From positions 1 through 64,000 of the forward strand of contig JACQVR010000023.1 in NCBI GenBank assembly GCA_016209705.1: 64,000 nucleotides of DNA, read 5' to 3'. The DNA comes from Planctomycetota bacterium. GTDB lineage: Bacteria; Planctomycetota; MHYJ01; JACPRB01. The notes under the pieces were generated by a model that did not search any database, had not been told where the DNA came from, and saw nothing but the letters and a program-made list of their open reading frames with translations. This document shows positions 60,204 through 64,000 of this stretch, piece after piece; the stretch's first letter is position 1; each line of letters begins with the position of its first letter. The position numbers and the translations under genes are program-made.

Positions 60204-62006
60204 ATGATGGAGCGCCCGGACCTGAGCCTTCCGCTGACCGAGAATGCCCGTACCGTGCTTCAGCATCGGTATCTCAAGCGTGACGAGGAGGGACGGATCG
60301 TCGAAACTCCGGAGGACCTGTTCTGGAGAGTGGCCAGCGCCGCCGCCGCCGCGGAAGCCGATCCCGAACCGGCCGCGGAGGCGTTCTACCGGGCCTTGGC
60401 TTCGCTGGAGTTCATTCCCAATTCCCCCGCGCTCATGAACGCCGGCCGGGATCTGGGCCAGTATTTCGCCTGCTTCGTCCTTCCCGTGAAGGATACGCTC
60501 GCCAGCGAAGCGGGCGACGGCATCTTCGACAGCATCCGGGCCGCGGCCATCATCCATAAGAGCGGCGGCGGTACGGGATTTTCTTTTTCCCATCTCCGGC
60601 CGGCGGGAACCCGCGTGCGATCCACGCACGGAACCACCAGCGGCCCCATCAGTTTCATGCGTGTCTTCAACGCCGCCACCGAGGCCATCCACCAGGGAGG
60701 GTTCCGGCGCGGGGCGAACATGGGCATTCTGCGCGTCGATCATCCCGACATTCTCGACTTCATCAATCTGAAGCGGAATCTGCGCGAAATGACCAACTTC
60801 AATCTCTCGGTCGGGATCACCGACGCGTTCCTGGACGCGATCCGCGACGGCCGGCCGCACGCCGTCTTCGAACCTCATACCGGTCGAACCGCCTCTCTGC
60901 GCGATTCCGAGGGCCGCGAGTGGACTTCGCGTGAGGTCTGGGACCTGATCATCCAGCGGGCTTGGGAAAGCGGCGAACCGGGACTGGCTTTTCTCGATCG
61001 CATCAACTCCTTCAATCCCACTCCGCAGCTCGGTCCGATGGAAGCGACGAATCCTTGCGGAGAGATGCCTCTTCTTCCGTTCGAAGCCTGCAACCTCGGA
61101 TCGATCAACGTATCCAAGTTCGTCGCCGGAGAGGACATCGATTGGCCCCGACTGGCGCGCGCGATCCGCTTGGCCGTCCGCTTCCTCGACGACGTCATCG
61201 ACATCAATCGATATCCCCTGCCGCAAATCGAGCGCCTCGTGAAGGCCAACCGGAAGATCGGGCTGGGCCTGATGGGCTGGGCGGACCTTCTTTTCCTTCT
61301 GGGATGGCGCTATGACGGCGAGCCGGCGCTGGCGTTGGCGCGGCGTCTCGCCCGGTTCTTCAAGGAAGAGGGGTGGATGGCGTCCATGGAGTTGGCGAAG
61401 GAACGCGGGCCCTTCCCAAATTACGCGGGCAGCCTTTTCACGACGGGCCCGCAGGACCATCCGTACTTCGCCGACGTCTGGAAGCGCTCCCGGCGTCCCC
61501 TGCGCAACGCCACGGTCACCACGATCGCCCCGACGGGCACGATCTCGATCATCGCCGGCTGCTCCGGCGGCATCGAGCCGCTGTACGCTCTGTCGTTCTC
61601 GCGCCAGGTGCTCGGAGGGCGGACACTTCCGGAAGTGCACGCGTATTTCCGCGAGGTCGCGCGACGTGAGGGATTCTGGAGCGAACGCCTCATGGCGCGG
61701 ATTCTGGCCGAAGGAACGTGCCGGAATATTCCCGACGTCCCGACTCGCTGGAAGGACATATTCGTCTGCGCGTACGACGTTCCTCCCGAGGGCCACCTGC
61801 GGATGCAGGCGGCGTTCCAGGAATTCACGGATAACGCCGTATCGAAGACGGTGAATTTCCCGGAGCACGCGACCCCCGAAGACGTCCGGAAAGTCTTCGA
61901 GCTGGCGATTCAGCTCGGCGTCAAGGGCGTAACGGTCTACCGGAGCCGTTCGAGGGCCGATCAACCGATGGCCCCCGCCGGCGACGTCACTTGCCTGGAG
62001 TGTTGA
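60204..62006 (+). CDS. nrdJ: class II (adenosylcobalamin-dependent) ribonucleoside-diphosphate reductase
   Basis: Makes deoxyribonucleotides with a B12-derived radical, independent of oxygen; 600 residues. It has the class II pattern: EFIPNSPALMNAGRDLGQYF with the CFVLPV cysteine, KSGGGTGFSFSHLRPAGT, the active-site NPCGEMPLLPFEACNLGSIN, VTTIAPTGTISIIAGCSGGI and EPLYALSFSRQVLGG, and VSKTVNFPEHATPEDV. The C-terminal redox pair is CLEC at the very end. The ATG at 60204 is followed by a second ATG. It is divergent from the HMA-like gene across a 93-nt gap. No NrdB-type subunit is nearby, as expected. Confidence 0.95.
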   Translation: MMERPDLSLPLTENARTVLQHRYLKRDEEGRIVETPEDLFWRVASAAAAAEADPEPAAEAFYRALASLEFIPNSPALMNAGRDLGQYFACFVLPVKDTLASEAGDGIFDSIRAAAIIHKSGGGTGFSFSHLRPAGTRVRSTHGTTSGPISFMRVFNAATEAIHQGGFRRGANMGILRVDHPDILDFINLKRNLREMTNFNLSVGITDAFLDAIRDGRPHAVFEPHTGRTASLRDSEGREWTSREVWDLIIQRAWESGEPGLAFLDRINSFNPTPQLGPMEATNPCGEMPLLPFEACNLGSINVSKFVAGEDIDWPRLARAIRLAVRFLDDVIDINRYPLPQIERLVKANRKIGLGLMGWADLLFLLGWRYDGEPALALARRLARFFKEEGWMASMELAKERGPFPNYAGSLFTTGPQDHPYFADVWKRSRRPLRNATVTTIAPTGTISIIAGCSGGIEPLYALSFSRQVLGGRTLPEVHAYFREVARREGFWSERLMARILAEGTCRNIPDVPTRWKDIFVCAYDVPPEGHLRMQAAFQEFTDNAVSKTVNFPEHATPEDVRKVFELAIQLGVKGVTVYRSRSRADQPMAPAGDVTCLEC

Positions 62007-62104
62007 GTCGCCCGCTAAAAGGCTTCTTCACGAAGGCTCAAGCTTGAAGGCCCAGGGGGCGCTTCGATACCATGGCTTCCCGTCGGTCTTCGCGACACGA
62101 GATA

Positions 62105-62234
62105 TGCTTGCTTTCCTGATGAACCGCAAGAACGCCAAAACGCCATCGGAGTCTCTCTTGGCGATCCCTTCGGCGGTTTGGCCGTTTTGGCGGTTTAATC
62201 CTTCCACAAGAAATTGCATCATGCATTTATGGGA
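62105..62234. repeat. AACCGCC-type dispersed hairpin element, copy A6
   Basis: Left arm GAACCGCAAGAACGCCAAAA with CGCC (62121-62144); right arm GGCGGTTTGGCCGTTTTGGC with GGTTT (62172-62195). The flanks are shared with A1 (loop ATCGGAGTCTCTCTTGGCGAT-like) and A5 (downstream CCTTCCAC, GCATCA, ATTTAT). It lies between nrdJ and the cytochrome c peroxidase gene; the rest of that 236-nt gap has no recognised feature. Confidence 0.85.
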
Positions 62235-62242
62235 GACCCGTC

Positions 62243-63355
62243 ATGCATTGCTTGCGCCTCTGGCCGCGAATCGCATGGATCGCGCTTCCTTTGCTGATAT
62301 CAGCGGCGTGCGGAGAAAAACCAGCCCCCCTCCCGCCGCCGAAGCCTGCGGCCGCTCCCCAGGAACAGGAATTCGAGCCCGAGAAGCTGAAGCTTCCCGC
62401 TGATCCCGCTTCATACGCCCCGGTGGAGCGTTACGAGCCGATGAAGATTCCTGGCGACAATCCCATGACGCAGGATAAGGCGACGCTCGGCTGGCAGCTC
62501 TTCTTCGACAAGCGCCTCAGCGGCGACGGGAAGCTTTCCTGCTACTCCTGCCATGTCAACGAGCACGGCCTTACCGACGGAAAGGCGCTCGGCGAAGGCG
62601 CGTTCGGCAAGCCGCTGACCCGCAGCTCGCCGACGCTCTGGAACATCGGATATCATGCCGAGTTCTACTGGGACGGCCGCGCCAAAAGCCTCGAAGCCCA
62701 GGCCATGGCCGCCTGGAAAGGCGTCAATATGGGGGCCAATCCCGAGGAGGTCGTGAAGAAACTCAACGCCCTTCCCGGCTACCGCAAGCAGTTCCGGAAT
62801 GTCTTCCAGAAGGATGCCACGCCGGAAAGCGTGACCCTCGCCCTGGCGTGCTACATGCGCACGATCATTAGCCGCGACACGCCGTTCGACCGGTGGCAGC
62901 GAGGGGATGAGAAGGCGGTCGGCGAGGCCGCCAAGCGCGGCTACGAGGCCTTCAAGAAGGCCAAATGCGATAACTGCCATTCGGGCGTGTTCTTCACCGA
63001 CCTCCAATTCCACAACGTCGGCATCGGCATGAAGCGGGAAAAACCCGACGTCGGCCGATTCACGGTGAGCAATCGAAAAGAGGATACGGGCGCGTTCAAG
63101 ACACCCACTCTTCGCGACATCGCCGATTCCGGCCCTTACTTTCACGACGGCAGCGTCGCCACGCTGGAAGAAGCGGTGCGGCTCATGGTGGATGGAGGAG
63201 TGGAAAACGAACACTTCGACCGCGTGAATCTGAAGAAAGCCGACCTCACCGAATCGGAGTTCCGCGACCTGATGGAGTTTTTCAAGTCGCTCGACGAGCC
63301 GGCAACTCTGAAGGAACCGAAGCTGCCGCCGGAGTCAAGATCCTCAAGAAAATGA
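62243..63355 (+). CDS. di-heme cytochrome c peroxidase (MauG/CcpA family) lipoprotein
   Basis: 370 residues. A signal with lipobox-like end (WIALPLLISAACGEK) is followed by a Pro-rich linker and two cytochrome c domains. Each carries a CxxCH heme site (CYSCH at about residue 98, CDNCH at about 237). RSSPTLWNIGYHAEFYWDGR, KTPTLRDIADSGPYFHDGSV and TLEEAVRLMVDGGV are family signatures. It probably reduces hydrogen peroxide in the periplasm or at the outer membrane. The ATG at 62243 follows GGGAGACCCGTC. It is convergent with the gene at the window end. Confidence 0.93.
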   Translation: MHCLRLWPRIAWIALPLLISAACGEKPAPLPPPKPAAAPQEQEFEPEKLKLPADPASYAPVERYEPMKIPGDNPMTQDKATLGWQLFFDKRLSGDGKLSCYSCHVNEHGLTDGKALGEGAFGKPLTRSSPTLWNIGYHAEFYWDGRAKSLEAQAMAAWKGVNMGANPEEVVKKLNALPGYRKQFRNVFQKDATPESVTLALACYMRTIISRDTPFDRWQRGDEKAVGEAAKRGYEAFKKAKCDNCHSGVFFTDLQFHNVGIGMKREKPDVGRFTVSNRKEDTGAFKTPTLRDIADSGPYFHDGSVATLEEAVRLMVDGGVENEHFDRVNLKKADLTESEFRDLMEFFKSLDEPATLKEPKLPPESRSSRK

Positions 63356-63365
63356 TCGCTGAATT

Positions 63366-63436
63366 CTTGGGGGAACCGCTAAAACGCCGTCTTGTTGAGT
63401 TCTCTTGGCGATTTGGCGTTTTGGCGGTTTATAGGA
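63366..63436. repeat. AACCGCC-type dispersed hairpin element, copy A7
   Basis: Left arm GGAACCGCTAAAACGCC (63372-63388); right arm ATTTGGCGTTTTGGCGGTTT (63411-63430), preceded by CTCTTGGCG as in A1 and A6. It fills the gap between two convergent genes. Confidence 0.85.
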
Positions 63437-63439
63437 GCC

Positions 63440-64000
63440 CTACTCCGCGGAAAGGCGGATTTCCACCGCCGCCACTTCGAGGACGCGGGGCTGATCCCCG
63501 TCCTGGAGCACGCCGATCATGAACATCTTGAGGGGTTCGCCCGCTTCGAGGAGAACGCCTTCTCTTCTTAACCCCGCCAGAGGCCAGTGGCCCATGGTCC
63601 AGCCGGACGCGTCAGCCGGGACCTTGCCATGAAAACCATCCACCCACACATATAGGTAATGGCTGTCCGTGCGGTATCTCGCCGAGACATACATACCCGA
63701 CCGATAGCGCAAAGGTTCCGCCAATTTCACGTCTACCCAGTGGATGGGAGCCTTCGCATCGGGGATGGGGGGATCGGCGAATTCCATGGCGCCGGCGCGT
63801 CGGCTTGCCGCGGTATGCAGCCAGCCGTCGTCCTGCGCGGCCGTGCCCGGCACGGCCCGCATCAAGAGGATCGAGCGGGCCTCATCGATCGGCGCCCCCG
63901 GATCGAGATCTTCACCGGACGATAAAGCCTTCCCGCGCGCCCCCGAAGCTGAAAGCGGATTCGGGATGGAAGGGATTCTCAACGCGGCGTGGTCCCGGCC
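63440..64000 (-). CDS. uncharacterised protein, 5' end beyond window
   Basis: At least 186 residues; the frame is open to the window edge, so the true start is probably outside (a TTG at 63982 is the first in-window option). The visible part is beta-rich with aromatic residues (IHWVDVKLAEPLRYRSGMYV, SARYRTDSHYLYVWVDGF, GWTMGHWPLAGLRREGVLLE, AGEPLKMFMIGVLQDGDQPR), ending VLEVAAVEIRLSAE. It reads like an extracellular carbohydrate- or protein-binding beta-sandwich, but no family is recognised. Its stop is separated from the peroxidase gene only by hairpin element A7. Confidence 0.5.
   Translation of the reverse strand, partial: GRDHAALRIPSIPNPLSASGARGKALSSGEDLDPGAPIDEARSILLMRAVPGTAAQDDGWLHTAASRRAGAMEFADPPIPDAKAPIHWVDVKLAEPLRYRSGMYVSARYRTDSHYLYVWVDGFHGKVPADASGWTMGHWPLAGLRREGVLLEAGEPLKMFMIGVLQDGDQPRVLEVAAVEIRLSAE

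Overview
The window looks like a chromosomal segment of a GC-rich bacterium, most likely a planctomycete or a close PVC-superphylum relative. This is inferred from several things together: an ECF sigma factor of the Rhodopirellula/Verrucomicrobium type with its membrane partner, an Hc1-like histone H1-family small protein, a rhomboid-fold protein with a basic tail, ExbB with a signal peptide followed by two ExbD proteins, and a type-IV-pilus-like locus laid out like the Akkermansia Amuc_1098-1101 region. No rRNA, tRNA, CRISPR array, insertion sequence or phage gene was seen. Genes are dense and often overlap by ATGA, GTGA or TGATG.

Layout. 1-3.2 kb (minus): gyrB (cut by the window edge), dciA and dnaN, a replication cluster without recF. 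3.2-9.0 kb (plus): pyrF, a WecA/MraY-type phosphosugar transferase, an O-antigen-ligase-like polymerase with TPRs, and gatB. 9.0-12.1 kb (minus): an ECF sigma gene followed by what reads as one 822-codon membrane protein split by two in-frame TGA codons. 12.3-16.4 kb: Uma2 nuclease (plus), then bioF-bioA and surE (minus). 16.6-29.6 kb (minus): a flagellar operon in the order fliF-fliG-fliH-fliI-fliJ-fliO-fliP-fliQ-fliR-flhB-flhA-flhF-flhG-fliA. A sigma-28-type promoter lies upstream of fliF, and the sigma-28 gene is the last gene. 29.8-39.3 kb: MerR regulator, phosphofructokinase, membrane proteins, Hc1-like protein, mnmA, mtaB, nrnA and a family-4 uracil-DNA glycosylase. 39.6-56.6 kb (plus): a PilM-PilN fusion, a PilO-like protein, an Fn3-like membrane protein, a secretin, two TPR proteins, ExbB, two ExbD and a second secretin. 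56.6-64 kb: HAD hydrolase, guaA, a secreted HMA-like-repeat protein interrupted by TGA, B12-dependent ribonucleotide reductase, di-heme cytochrome c peroxidase and an edge-cut protein.

How the genes work together and what stands out. The flagellar operon keeps the whole export gate, the ATPase complex and the MS ring. However, FliG ends exactly where the torque-generating C-terminal domain should begin, FlhB ends before the NPTH autocleavage domain, and FlhG has lost both P-loop lysines. This suggests an export or polar-assembly machine derived from a flagellum that may not rotate. The pilus-like locus pairs an inner-membrane PilM/N/O platform with two lipoprotein secretins and a proton-channel ExbBD module. 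No pilus ATPase is present in the window.

Between genes, two families of dispersed low-complexity hairpins recur. One is a roughly 100-nt element built from AACCGCCAAAACGCC words, with seven copies and shared flanks. The other is a looser set of period-7 word repeats. Both avoid coding sequence. Three in-frame TGA codons in two loci need checking as sequencing error, decay or readthrough.
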